Origin: Stomorhina lunata
Taxonomy: Eukaryota; Arthropoda; Insecta; Diptera; Rhiniidae
Reading direction: 5' to 3'
Assembly: GCA_933228675.1 (NCBI GenBank)
Contig: OW121742.1
Span: 17,128,489 to 17,192,488, forward strand
Length of the DNA: 64,000 bases
This document shows positions 37,985-49,940 of this stretch, piece after piece. Position numbers and translations under genes: made by a program. The notes under the pieces were generated by a model that did no database searches, had not been told where the DNA came from, and saw nothing but the letters and a program-made list of their open reading frames with translations. Each line of letters begins with the position of its first letter. Within the stretch, counting starts at the first letter, position 1.

Positions 37985-38786
37985 ATTTTCAGTTTTTTTT
38001 TTCATTTTTTAATAAAAATAAATCATAAAAATTATCATAATTGGAAATAACAAAAAAAAAACATTAAAATTATAACAGATTGAAAATACTGAAAACACAA
38101 TTTGAATCCAAAAACAATTAACAAAAAAATTAACAAAAGTTATTGCCCCTTTTAAAAGTCATTCTCCTTTTCCCAAGTTGACGGTCAAAATTGTACCATA
38201 AAAAATAGTTTCTAATACTATTAATCTTATATGTTGAAGGGTGAGAATTTATTTTTTAACTATAAAAAAATTATTCGAAAATATTTTAAAATCTAAGAAA
38301 AATCTCAAACGCTTGTCACTTAACAACAAATTAAGTGTCACATATTTTTTTTGACTCTTAAAGCTAAAAATATTTCGAAAATATGTGAGTACTATTAGGA
38401 GGAAACGTGTTTTTTTTCTCATATTATAGGAATAAGTATTTGGATTTTGAAGATCTCTAAGAAATCTCAAAAAGACAACAATAAATTCTCAAAATAAGAT
38501 ATTGAAATTTTTTCTAATATTTAAATTTGAAATACAATTGACGCCATTAAATAGCCGTATTTAAGTGAAATATTTTTGTGAAGTCTTAAATAAATCATAA
38601 AAATATTTAAGTGCATTAAATGATTTTTTTTATTTCAAAATATTTTTTATGAGGGAAAATTACGAATAAGAGGATCGAACTTGAGATTTTTTGTACAAAA
38701 TAGCTATACCCTATGGGAAAAGGTTATGGAGTATATTGAGTAATTAATAGTTTTAATAGAAGTTAATAATAACAAAAAATGATGAT
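37985..38786. other. AT-rich sequence, no gene seen
   Basis: AT-rich unique DNA. A 73-codon minus-strand ORF (38249-38470) is without family resemblance. Nothing else is recognised. Confidence 0.4.
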
Positions 38787-38866
38787 GCCGTGACCAGGGC
38801 TCGAACCCAGACTAAATATGATATGTTATGCTTAGTAGTCGACGTGCTAACCAACTAAGTCACACA
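38787..38866 (-). ncRNA. tRNA-like sequence (SINE head or tRNA pseudogene)
   Basis: On the minus strand: an A-box-like TTAGTTGGTTAGCACG, a B-box GGTTCGAGCCC, and arms GTGTGAC and GTCACGG that pair at five Watson-Crick positions plus one wobble. A T-arm follows the expected layout, CTGGG with CCTGG. The D-stem is shortened and the anticodon stem is poor, so this is unlikely to be a working tRNA. It abuts the right inverted-repeat arm, which suggests a tRNA-derived non-autonomous element. Confidence 0.45.
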
Positions 38867-39270
38867 CACAAAAAACTCTGGAAACGACCTAGTTCGGGTT
38901 GTAGGCCTTATTGAGTACATGACAAATCTTGCAAAAAAAATTTAAAATCTTTCCAAATTTAAGAGTTATACGCAAGAAAACAATTTTAACGAGGTTCGTC
39001 AACTTATCGATCCATAGCTCAGCCGGTTTGTATCCGATTTTGCTTTTTTTAAAAGCAAATAAAACGAAAACAGATTGCGCTTTAATTTTTGAAACATTTG
39101 TAAATCAAAAGTGTCTTTTTTCCTAAGAATATCTAAAAAAAAACAAAATTTCTACACTCTTGATTTTAGTAGCTTTTTATTGCTTATTCTTATATAAAAG
39201 CTCATAAAAGCTTATATCAATACAACAAGAAAATTTAGTTCCTAATAAAACGTGATTTTAATTTTTTAAA
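38861..39270 (-). repeat. Inverted-repeat arm, right
   Basis: The reverse-complement partner of 36003-36386. Between the arms lie the 291 bp satellite and the tRNA-like sequence. It is better explained as two inverted copies of one dispersed element than as a TIR pair, because divergence is high and no target duplication is seen. Confidence 0.75.
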
Positions 39271-39309
39271 GTGATTTAATTTAAAAAGTTCTTTGTTTGC
39301 AACCAAAAA

Positions 39310-39580
39310 AAATCTTCGTGTGTTTCTGTTCAGTTGATAATCTTCGCTTTATGTTAATATTTGCTGGAGACAATAATTCGTATTTATTCTGTCCCGAAAA
39401 TAAGATATAATGTGTGGTTTTCGCTCTGTGTAGAATTAGGGATAATCCTCCTGAAGAGATGGCCTAACCAACCATCGAAACGCGTCGAGGAAAGGTTTCC
39501 CCACCAACATTTTTTGGTGTTAACAAAAAACTATTTATTACAATAATAAATAATTGTAATAAATTGGGATCTTAGTGCAA
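39310..39580 (+). mobile_element. Hammerhead-bearing element, copy B
   Basis: Shares upstream sequence with the 49.7 kb copy (TTCAGTTGATAATCTTCGC against TTCAGTCGATAATCTACGC), then the ribozyme segment at 39446-39491, then a perfect 12 bp palindrome (39533-39544 and 39553-39564) and a closing GGGATCTTAGTGCAATAC. No reverse transcriptase or endonuclease ORF is present. The combination resembles the terminal regions of Penelope-like elements, which are known to encode hammerheads. Confidence 0.65.
39446..39491 (+). ncRNA. Hammerhead ribozyme-like motif, copy B
   Basis: All parts are in order. Stem I strand TCCTC (39446-39450). Core CTGAAGA (39451-39457). Stem II GATGG/CCATC (39458-39462 and 39472-39476) with a 9-base loop. 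Core GAAA (39477-39480). Stem III self-complementary ACGCGT, then the cleavage-site C at 39486. Stem I strand GAGGA (39487-39491). The tiny palindromic stem III implies activity as a dimer, as described for Penelope-type hammerheads. Activity is not proven. Confidence 0.75.
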
Positions 39581-39714
39581 TACCGATATCAATAAAGCTT
39601 TAAAAGTTTGTATAAAACAAAATAGGTTTTTATAGTAAAAGTTGTCTTATTGCTTTTGAATTCTAAAGATTTCAAAAACATTTAAAAAGAAAGCGAAACT
39701 TTTAATAAAAACTA

Positions 39715-42700
39715 GAAAAAAATTTACATTCAAATTTTAAAAAATTTTCTACACAAAATTTTCTTTAAAAAAAATAATATTAACAATTTGTTTTAGAAAC
39801 ATTTTGTATGAACTATTTTCTATAGAAAAATTTTCTATGAAAAATTTTCTATAGAAAAATTTTCTATGAAAAATTTTCTATAGAAAAATTTTCTATGAAA
39901 AATTTTCTATAGAAAAATTTTCTATGAAAAATTTTCTATAGAAAAATTTTCTATGAAAAATTTTCTATAGAAAAATTTTCTATGAAAAATTTTCTATAGA
40001 AAAATTTTCTATGAAAAATTTTCTATAGAAAAATTTTCTATGAAAAATTTTCTATAGAAAAATTTTCTATGAAAAATTTTCTATAGAAAAATTTTCTATA
40101 GAAAAATTTTCTATGAAAAATTTTCTATGAAAAATTTTCTATAGAAAAATTTTCTATGAAAAATTTTCTATAGAAAAATTTTCTATGAAAAATTTTCTAT
40201 AGAAAAATTTTCTATGAAAAAATTTTCTATAGAAAAATTTTCTATGAAAAATTTTCTATGAAAAATTTTCTATGAAAAATTTTCTATGAAAAATTTTCTA
40301 TGAAAAATTTTCTATAGAAAAATTTTCTATAGAAAAATTTTCTACGAAAAATTTTCTATAGAAAAATTTTCTATAGAAAAATTTTCTATAAAAAATTTCT
40401 ATATGAAAAAATTTTATACGAAAAATTTTGTTTAGAAAAATTTTCTATTAAAAAATTTTCTATGAAAAATTTTCTATAGAAAAATTTTCTATGAAAAATT
40501 TTCTATAGAAAAATTTTCTATGAAAAATTTTCTATAGAAAAATTTTCTATGAAAAATTTTCTATAGAAAAATTTTCTATGAAAAATTTTCTATAGAAAAA
40601 TTTTCTATGAAAAATTTTCTATGAAAAATTTTCTATAGAAAAATTTTCTATGAAAAATTTTCTATAGAAAAATTTTCTATGAAAAATTTTCTATAGAAAA
40701 ATTTTCTATGAAAAATTTTCTATAGAAAAATTTTCTATGAAAAATTTTCTATAGAAAAATTTTCTATGAAAAATTTTCTATAGAAAAATTTTCTATGAAA
40801 AATTTTCTATAGAAAAATTTTCTATGAAAAATTTTCTATAGAAAAATTTTCTATGAAAAATTTTCTATAGAAAAATTTTCTATGAAAAATTTTCTATAGA
40901 AAAATTTTCTATGAAAAATTTTCTATAGAAAAATTTTCTATGAAAAATTTTCTATAGAAAAATTTTCTATGAAAAATTTTCTATAGAAAAATTTTCTATA
41001 GAAAAATTTTCTATGAAAAATTTTCTATAGAAAAATTTTCTATGAAAAATTTTCTATAGAAAAATTTTCTATGAAAAATTTTCTATGAAAAATTTTGTTT
41101 AGAAAAATTTTCTATGAAAAATTTTCTATGAAAAATTTTGTTTAGAAAAATTTTCTATGAAAAATTTTCTATAGAAAAATTTTCTATGAAAAATTTTCTA
41201 TAGAAAAATTTTCTATGAAAAATTTTCTATAGAAAAATTTTCTATGAAAAATTTTCTATAGAAAAATTTTCTATGAAAAATTTTCTATAAAAAAATTTTC
41301 TATGAAAAATTTTCTATAGAAAAATTTTCTATGAAAAATTTTCTATAGAAAAATTTTCTATGAAAAATTTTCTATGAAAAATTTTCTATGAAAAATTTTC
41401 TATAGAAAAATTTTCTATGAAAAATTTTCTATAGAAAAATTTTCTATGAAAAATTTTCTATAGAAAAATTTTCTATGAAAAATTTTCTATAGAAAAATTT
41501 TCTATGAAAAATTTTCTATAGAAAAATTTTCTATGAAAAATTTTCTATAGAAAAATTTTCTATGAAAAATTTTCTATGAAAAATTTTCTATAGAAAAATT
41601 TTCTATGAAAAATTTTCTATAGAAAAATTTTCTATGAAAAATTTTCTATAGAAAAATTTTCTATGAAAAATTTTCTATAGAAAAATTTTCTATAGAAAAA
41701 TTTTCTATGAAAAATTTTCTATGAAAAATTTTCTATAGAAAAATTTTCTATGAAAAATTTTCTATAGTAAAAATTTTCTATGAAAAATTTTCTATAGAAA
41801 AATTTTCTATGAAAAATTTTCTATAGAAAAATTTTCTATGAAAAATTTTCTATAGAAAAATTTTCTATGAAAAATTTTCTATAGAAAAATTTTCTATGAA
41901 AAATTTTCTATAGAAAAATTTTCTATGAAAAATTTTCTATAGAAAAATTTTCTATGAAAAATTTTCTATAGAAAAATTTTCTATGAAAAATTTTCTATAG
42001 AAAAATTTTCTATGAAAAATTTTCTATAGAAAAATTTTCTATGAAAAATTTTCTATAGAAAAATTTTCTATGAAAAATTTTCTATAGAAAAATTTTCTAT
42101 GAAAAATTTTCTATAGAAAAATTTTCTATGAAAAATTTTCTATAGAAAAATTTTCTATGAAAAATTTTCTATAGAAAAATTTTCTATGAAAAATTTTCTA
42201 TAGAAAAATTTTCTATGAAAAATTTTCTATAGAAAAATTTTCTATGAAAAATTTTCTATAGAAAAATTTTCTATGAAAAATTTTCTATAGAAAAATTTTC
42301 TATGAAAAATTTTCTATAGAAAAATTTTCTATGAAAAATTTTCTATAGAAAAATTTTCTATGAAAAATTTTCTATAGAAAAATTTTCTATGAAAAATTTT
42401 CTATGAAAAATTTTCTATGAAAAATTTTCTATAGAAAAATTTTCTATAGAAAAATTTTCTATGAAAAATTTTCTATAGAAAAATTTTCTATGAAAAATTT
42501 TCTATGAAAAATTTTGTTTAGAAAAATTTTCTATAGAAAAATTTTCTATGAAAAATTTTCTATAGAAAAATTTTCTATGAAAAATTTTCTATAGAAAAAT
42601 TTTCTATGAAAAATTTTCTATAGAAAAATTGTCTATGAAAAATTTTCTATAGAAAAATTTTCTATGAAAAATTTTCTATAGAAAAATTTTCTATGAAAAA

Positions 42701-42930
42701 TTTTCTATAGAAAAATTTTCTGAAAAATTTTCTATAGAAAAATTTTCTATAGAAAAATTTTCTATAGAAAAATTTTCTATGAAAAATTTTCTATAGAAAA
42801 ATTTTCTATGTAAAATTTTCTATAGAAAAATTTTCTATGAAAAATTTTCTATAGAAAAATTTTCTATGAAAAATTTTCTATAGAAAAATATAAAAAATTT
42901 TTCTATATAAAATTTTTCTATAGTTTGTAG
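39715..42930. repeat. Satellite family D, 29 bp unit
   Basis: A very homogeneous array of roughly 100 units. Each 29 bp unit is two half-units, TTTTCTATGAAAAA and TTTTCTATAGAAAAA. The second contains a perfect 14 bp palindrome, TTTTCTATAGAAAA. Occasional runs repeat one half-unit only. TTTTGTTTAGAAAAA variants mark a few spots (40427, 41095, 41132, 42514). Edges are degenerate. Confidence 0.97.
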
Positions 42931-44380
42931 AAACTGTAATCAATTCGACCCTAAATCTAAATGACGGAAATATATGTACCGTAGGGGCAGGCTTGACCGA
43001 CTGTAGCACTTTATTACTTGTTGTATATTAAATTTAATAGTTCCAGGATTATGTATTTTTTAGAGACTTACGATTATAAATTATGCTTACTATGCTTCCA
43101 AACAATAAGAAATCGTCGGTTATGGACGATTTTACAATGAATTTTGTAAGGCCCAAAATTTCAAACCATTTTTGTTTCATTTATTCCAAAGTATGATAAG
43201 TTCGTTCCTGAATAAAGAGCCCTTTCTTCTCTTTGTTAACATAATACCTAAACCTTTAAACATAAATTTCCTTAAAACTAAATAACTTAAATTGTTGAAC
43301 AATTTTCCATCCATCATTTGTTTTTTGCAAATGTTTACACAAAAAGTTAGCACAGAACAAAAATTTGTGTATTATATAAATTTTATGATTGGTATAAAAA
43401 TTGTATTTCCAATTAGCATGAACTTGTTGAAAATAAATTGAGTGTTGTAAAGACTGACTGACTGACTTCACTGGCTGTGGAGAATTAGTGTGTGTTTACA
43501 TTTTTCCTTTCGACAGCAACTAAACACACGGAAAGAGGAAAATTTATGGCAATAACTGAAACCAAAAAGGAAAAACTTGCTCATAAAATATGCACTAGAT
43601 TTTTGGATTAAAAAAATGCAAACACACACATATTCACACAAATAAAAATACATAAAATATTTCATGAAAATTGATTTGTTAAATTCAACTTTTTTGTTAT
43701 AGAACATATACAAACACACAATTACATACAATAAAAATTACAGAGAAACTAAAATACATGCACACATACAAACAAGTGCGAACGAGTACATCTATGCAGA
43801 CAATTTATACCATCAAATAGTTTTGTTGAGATTATTTGGCATTAAGCCAAAAAATACATGAGAAAATTTATTGCTAAAAATTCTTAACTATAGAAGGAAC
43901 TCTCTTACACATTTTCTGCTGTTGCTGCTTTTGTTGCTGCTATTCTACAACAAAGACCAACCAATATTTACTATACACATACATACATGCATACAAGTAT
44001 TCATTATCAGAGTACAAAAGTATTTGTGTAAAATTTGGTGAATGTGGAATGTAGTAAATTAAAATGGACCAATATCTGAAGTAGAATAGAAGAATATAAA
44101 CCAATCAAATAGGCCGCCTGATATGAATTGTGTAAGAAGAATCTGTGTAAACTCTTAAGTAGATTATAGGTCGGTAAATAATTCCTTAAGGTATGCAAAT
44201 ATTTATGTAATCATTATAATGAGTATTCATGTATATGAAGTAAAATTACACTATGTAAACATGAATGAAGTATTTGCAATTCACTAAATAGATGCATGAG
44301 CAATAAGTATACTTTTAAAATTTTTCAGATATACATAGCAATGAAATATATGAAGTCCATTCATTTAATTATTTCTTTCG
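42931..44380. other. AT-rich non-satellite sequence, no gene seen
   Basis: Unique DNA with microsatellites (GACTGACTGACTGAC near 43452, CA-rich tracts near 43620-43770, GCTGTTGCTGC near 43918). Small minus-strand ORFs at 43256-43731 and 44007-44198 have no recognisable domain. An AAGGTATGC motif occurs near 44190. Confidence 0.45.
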
Positions 44381-46390
44381 GAAAATTTTCCTATCTAAAA
44401 AAAAAAATCTTTTAAGAAAATTTTTATATAAAATTATATCTCTGGGAAAAATTTGTATATGGCAATATTAACTTTGAATCAACAAAGAAATGCAAAAAAT
44501 TCTCTATAAAAAGTTTTATATCGAAAATTTTTTTAATTTAATATGAAAAAATTCCCTATAAAAAATTGTACAACACAAAAATTTCTATAAAAATTAAAAA
44601 AAATGTATAGCAAAATACTTTCCATTAATTTTATATCGATATATTTTCTAAAAAATTAAAAAAAATATAAAAAATTTTAAAAGAAATATACTTCTATAAA
44701 AAATTTTATATCAAAAAAATTCTTAAAAATTTTTCTCAAAAAAATTTATAAAAAAAATTTTATAGCTAAATATTTTCAATACATTTTTTAATGATATATT
44801 TTTTAAAAAATTTCAAATCGAAATATTTTCTGGATGAGATTTTGTAAATTGTAAAATTTTCTTTAAAAAAATGATATCGAAAAATGTTCTAAAAAATAAA
44901 CAATTTATATCGAATAATTTTCTACAAAAATTGAGAATTAATTAATTAATTAATGAATAATATAATATATTTTTTTGCACTTTAAAAAAATTTCTTAAAA
45001 AACGTGTTTTTTTTAAAAATTAAGACAATAGAAAAATTTTGTAAAAAAAAATTTATATCGAAAAATTTTCTATAAATATTTTTATTCAAAAATACTTTTT
45101 CATAAATTTTATATTAAGAAGTTCTCTACAAAAAACATAAACATAAGCATAAAAAATTGTCTAAAAAAATTTATAACGAAAATTTATATCGTGAGATTTT
45201 CTATGAGAGAACTTTTTTAAAGAAAAGTTTTGTATAATAATTTGATATCGAAAAAATTTCCTATAAAAAAAAGATGTTGATATACATCTTTTTTTTATAG
45301 GAAATTTTCAAAAATTCTATATTAAAAAATTCTCTACAAAAAACAATATATAAAAAAATTGTCTAAAAAATTTTATAACAAATTTTTATATCGTAAGATC
45401 TTCTATAAAGGACCTTTTTAACGAAAAGTTTTTTATACTAATTTGATATGGAAAAATTTTCATTTTAAATACTTTATATCGAAAAACTTTTTAAAAAAAG
45501 TTTATATCGAAAAAAAATGTATATCAATCTATAAAAATTCTGTATTAAAATTTTTTTTTCAAAAAATGTTATATTCAAATTTTTTTGTAGAACATCTTCT
45601 ATAAATTTTTTCATTTTTTTATTAAAAATTGTTTATCTAAAAATTTTGTCCAAAAATTCTATAACGAAAAATGTTCTTTCAAAAATAGGAAAATATAATT
45701 TTCTATCAATAAAATTTCTATAAAAAAAATTTTATATCAAAAATTTTAATAAATAATTTTATATCGAAAAATTATATATCAAAAAAATCTATAAAAACTG
45801 TAATTAAAAAAAAAATAACCTATCGTAGATTGTCTTTCAAAAAAGTTTCTGTAAAAAAATTAAAAAAAAAATTTTTGAAAGAAAAAATTTTCTATCGAAA
45901 ATTTTTCTTTTCAAAAATTTTATATCAAACATTTTTCTATTTAAAAATTTACTTTAAAAAATTTATTATGAAAATTTTTCTAAAAAGTTTTTATTTAAAA
46001 AAAATATTTCATAATAAATTGTCTATCAAAAAAATTTTTCAAAAATGTTTTATGTCAAAAATTATAATAAAAAAATTTTATATCGGAAAATTGTATACAA
46101 AAAAATTTCTATAAAATTTGAATGAATTCTATAAAAAGTTTTCTATCAAAAGAAGTTTATATAAAAAAAATTACAGTACCAAATTTTTTAAGAAAAATTT
46201 TCTTTAACAAAATTTTTCTATTTAAAATTTTTTTTTAAAAATTTATTATATGAAAATGTTTCTAAAAATATTCTATAATAAATTGACTACCAAAAAAATT
46301 TCTAACAAAAAATTGCAGAAAAAATGTTGGAAAAAAAATCAAAAATTTTTCTTTAAAAAATTTTCTAATAAAAATTCTGTTTACAAATTA
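44381..46390. repeat. Highly degenerate satellite, family A-like
   Basis: Loose, decayed ~30 bp repeats (TATCGAAAAATTTTC, TATAAAAAATTTTATATC). A (TTAA)n run lies near 44936. A short inverted pair, ATTTCCTATAAAAAAAAGATG with CATCTTTTTTTTATAGG, lies near 45258-45303. The divergence suggests an old array. Confidence 0.75.
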
Positions 46391-47570
46391 ACTTTCTATG
46401 CCATTAGATCTAAATACTAATTAGAATTATACTCGCCCCTAATGTGTGCTACGAAAAAAAGAATATAAAATTAAATAAAAACTAATTTGAAAACCGAAAA
46501 ACTTTTTATTTTTCTAACTATAAATCACTCCATCTAACAATTTTCATTTTCAAAAATTTATAATGTCTGGTTTTGCATCAACAACAACAAATAAATAAAC
46601 AGAAGAAAAGGAAAAGCCACTCCTACTGTAATGACCTCTCAAAAGTTTAAATAAATAGAAAAAAATACAAAAGCTTCAAAAAAAAACAACAACAAGTTTT
46701 GCTTGTTTAAACTTTAAGCATCATTAAGTTAAATAAAATGTATGTTCTAGAGAGAAAGACTCTTATACAATTTTTTTTTCTTTTTTCTTTTTTTTTCTAT
46801 TTTCTATTTACAATTTCATTTCCATTTCTCAGTTTCCGTATATTTGGTCCCTCATAACAGGCGACCAACCATCATCATCATCTTCGTCATAATGTTGGCA
46901 TAGGAAATCTACAAACTCAACTACTCTAATAATGCAAAAAAAAGTTAAAATGAAAAAGATAAAAAAACAAATTAAATTATGTTTATTTACAATTTGAGGC
47001 CACTTTTAACTTAAACTGTTTAAAATTAGAGAAATGAAATATAAGGAAATTGAATTACTTAACTCTAACTAAAGGTATTTGTATACATTGTATGTAAAGG
47101 AATTAAGAAGTTGTTTTTTAATAGTTTGGGAAACGGATATGAATTATATGTGTGTATGCATTTGTAAGCTTAAATCTATATATTTAATGTAGTTTTCTAC
47201 ATTTGTATATTTGTTCCTCCTGCTGACCTTTATGTTAATAAATTGCTATTTCTGTAATTTATTTGATGAGTTTTTTAATATGTTTTACATATTTGTTCTC
47301 TCAAACCAATCTTCTATATTTGTTAATGTATTAGATATACAAAAAGATCCCTAACTTTTTTTTTAATAGAAGCCCGAAATTTAAATTATTTAAATTTGTT
47401 ATTTTCAATTTCTATTAAGAGAATAATTTGAATTTAAATTATTTAACTACTCTTAAAGGACATTTAATAAAACTAATTTATAGCCTACTTTAGGGAGTAA
47501 AAAAGTAAAGGGATAGCATAGTTAATTCATAAGTTATTAAAAAAAACTTTATACTTCTTAAATATCATTT
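46391..47570. other. AT-rich non-satellite sequence, no gene seen
   Basis: Unique DNA with an ACCATCATCATCATCTTCG stretch near 46869 and several pyrimidine-rich tracts. No credible exon. Confidence 0.4.
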
Positions 47571-49555
47571 TGTAACGAAAATTTTTCTATTTATATAAAA
47601 ATTTTGTAACGAAAATTTTTCTATTTATATAAAAATTTTGTAACGAAAATTTTTCTATTTATATAAAAATTTTGTAACGAAAATTTTTCTATATAAAAAT
47701 TTTGTACCGAAAATTTTTCTATATAAAAATTTTTCTATATAAAAATTTTGTACCGAAAATATTTCTATATAAAAATTTTGTACCGAAAATTTTTCTATAT
47801 AAAAATTTTGTACCGAAAATTTTTCTATATAAAAATTTTGTACCGAAAATTTTTCTATATAAAAATTTTGTACCGAAAATTTTTCTATATAAAAATTTTG
47901 TACCGAAAATTTTTCTATATAAAAATTTTGTACCGAAAATTTTTCTATATAAAAATTTTGTACCGAAAATTTTTCTATATAAAAATTTTGTACCGAAAAT
48001 TTTTCTATATAAAAATTTTGTACCGAAAATTTTTCTATATAAAAATTTTGTACCGAAAATTTTTCTATATAAAAATTTTGTACCGAAAATTTTTCTATAT
48101 AAAAATTTTGTACCGAAAATTTTTCTATATAAAAATTTTGTACCGAAAATTTTTCTATATAAAAATTTTGTACCGAAAATTTTTCTATATAAAAATTTTG
48201 TACCGAAAATTTTTCTATATAAAAATTTTGTACCGAAAATTTTTCTATATAAAAATTTTGTACCGAAAATTTTTCTATATAAAAATTTTGTACCGAAAAT
48301 TTTTCTATATAAAAATTTTGTACCGAAAATTTTTCTATATAAAAATTTTGTACCGAAAATTTTTCTATATAAAAATTTTGTACCGAAAATTTTTCTATAT
48401 AAAAATTTTGTACCGAAAATTTTTCTATATAAAAATTTTGTTCTGAAGATTTTTCTATATAAAAATTTTGTACCGAAGAGTTTTCTATATAAAAATTTTG
48501 TACCAAAAATTTTTCTATATAAAAATTTTGTACCGAAAATTTTTCTCTAAAAAATTTTGTACCGAAAATTTTTCTATATAATTTTGTACCGAAAATTTTT
48601 CTATATAAAAATTTTGTACCAAAAATTTTTCTATATAAAAATTTTGTACCAAAAATTTTTCTATATAAAAATTTTGTACCGAAAATTTTTCTATGTAAAA
48701 ATTTTGTACCGAAAATTTTTCTATATAAAAATTTTGTACCAAAGAGTTTTCTATATAAAAATTTTGTACCGAAAATTTTTCTATATAAAAATTTTGTACC
48801 GAAAATTTTTCTATATAAAAATTTTGTACCGAAAATTTTTCTATATAAAAATTTTGTACCGAAAATTTTTCTATATAAAAATTTTGTACCGAAAATTTTT
48901 CTATATAAAAATTTTGTACCGAAAATTTTTCTATATAAAAATTTTGTACCGAAAATTTTTCTATATAAAAATTTTGTACCGAAAATTTTTCTATAAAAAA
49001 ATTTTGTACCGAAAATTTTTCTATATAAAAATTTTGTAGCGAAAATTTTTCTATATAAAAATTTTGTAGCGAAAATTTTTCTATATAAAAATTTTGTACC
49101 GAAAATTTTTCTATATAAAAATTTTGTAGCGAAAAGTTTTTTATATAAAAATTCTGTACCGAAAATTTTTCTATATAAAAATTTTGTTCTGAAGATTTTT
49201 CTATATAAAAATTTTGTACCGAAGAGTTTTCTATATAAAAATTTTGTACCAAAAATTTTTCTATATAAAAATTTTGTACCGAAAATTTTTCTCTAAAAAA
49301 TTTTGTACCGAAAATTTTTCTATACAAAAATTTTGTACCGAAAATGTTTCTATACAAAAATTTTGTGCCGAAAATATTTCTATATAAAAATTTTGTACCC
49401 AAAATTTTTCTATATAAAAATTTTGTACCAAAAATTTTTCTATAAAAAATTTTGTACCGAAAATTTTTCTATATAAAAATTTTGTACCGAAAATTTTTCT
49501 ATATAAAAATTTTGTAGCGAAAATTTTTTTCCGAAAATTTTTTAATATAAAAATT
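47571..49555. repeat. Satellite family E, 30 bp unit
   Basis: An exactly 30 bp period: TTTTCTATATAAAAATTTTG then TACCGAAAAT. It is nearly perfect from 47790 to 48430. Because 30 is divisible by three, all frames show long decapeptide-repeat ORFs on both strands; these are artefacts. A higher-order repeat of about 746 bp is visible: a variant block starting TTCTGAAGAT at 48441 recurs at 49187 with the same following variants. Confidence 0.97.
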
Positions 49556-49559
49556 TATA

Positions 49560-49813
49560 CGACGCGTTTCGATGGTTGGTTAAGCCATCTCTTCAGGAGG
49601 ATTATCCCCAATTTAGACAGATCGAAAACCTCGCATTATTACTAAATTTACAAACATAACTATTAAGAATTATGTTCATAAACCAAAAAGTAAAAGCGTA
49701 GATTATCGACTGAACAAAAACAAACATTTTTCAGTTTTCATCTACCTTCACTTCCCACATTCTTGCTGTAGCCGTCGGCTACTATATGCAGAATGCTGTG
49801 AAGAAGGGGGTGG
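49560..49813 (-). mobile_element. Hammerhead-bearing element, copy D (minus strand)
   Basis: Reading leftward, this copy has the upstream region matching copy B, CGATCTGTCTAAAT, and the ribozyme core. It then stops at the base after the predicted cleavage-site C (complement of 49561), where satellite E sequence resumes. Its first 127 bases from the left (49560-49686) form a perfect inverted repeat with copy C. Stem I is therefore incomplete in this copy. Confidence 0.65.
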
Positions 49814-49940
49814 TTGGTTTATGAACATAATTCTTAATAGTTATGTTTGTAAATTTAGTAATAATGCGAGGTTTTCGATCTGTCTAAATTGGGGATAATC
49901 CTCCTGAAGAGATGGCTTAACCAACCATCGAAACGCGTCG
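49560..49940. repeat. Perfect 127 bp inverted repeat
   Basis: Arms 49560-49686 and 49814-49940 are perfectly complementary by my base-by-base comparison, separated by a 127 bp spacer that contains GCCGTCGGC. The repeat could extrude as a cruciform or fold as a long RNA hairpin. It is made of element copies C and D. Confidence 0.9.

Noticed and set aside
39006..39035. tRNA A-box-like TAGCTCAGCCGG
   Set aside because: No B-box at the right distance on the + strand; it is part of the inverted-repeat arm, whose partner has lost the match.
39815..42900. CRISPR-like regular repeat
   Set aside because: There are no unique spacers, the repeats are contiguous, and the context is an animal genome.
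47655..49402. Long ORFs of 160-295 codons on both strands made of decapeptide repeats
   Set aside because: They exist in several frames and both strands at once because the satellite unit is exactly 30 bp without a stop. There are no unique flanks, splice sites or codon bias.
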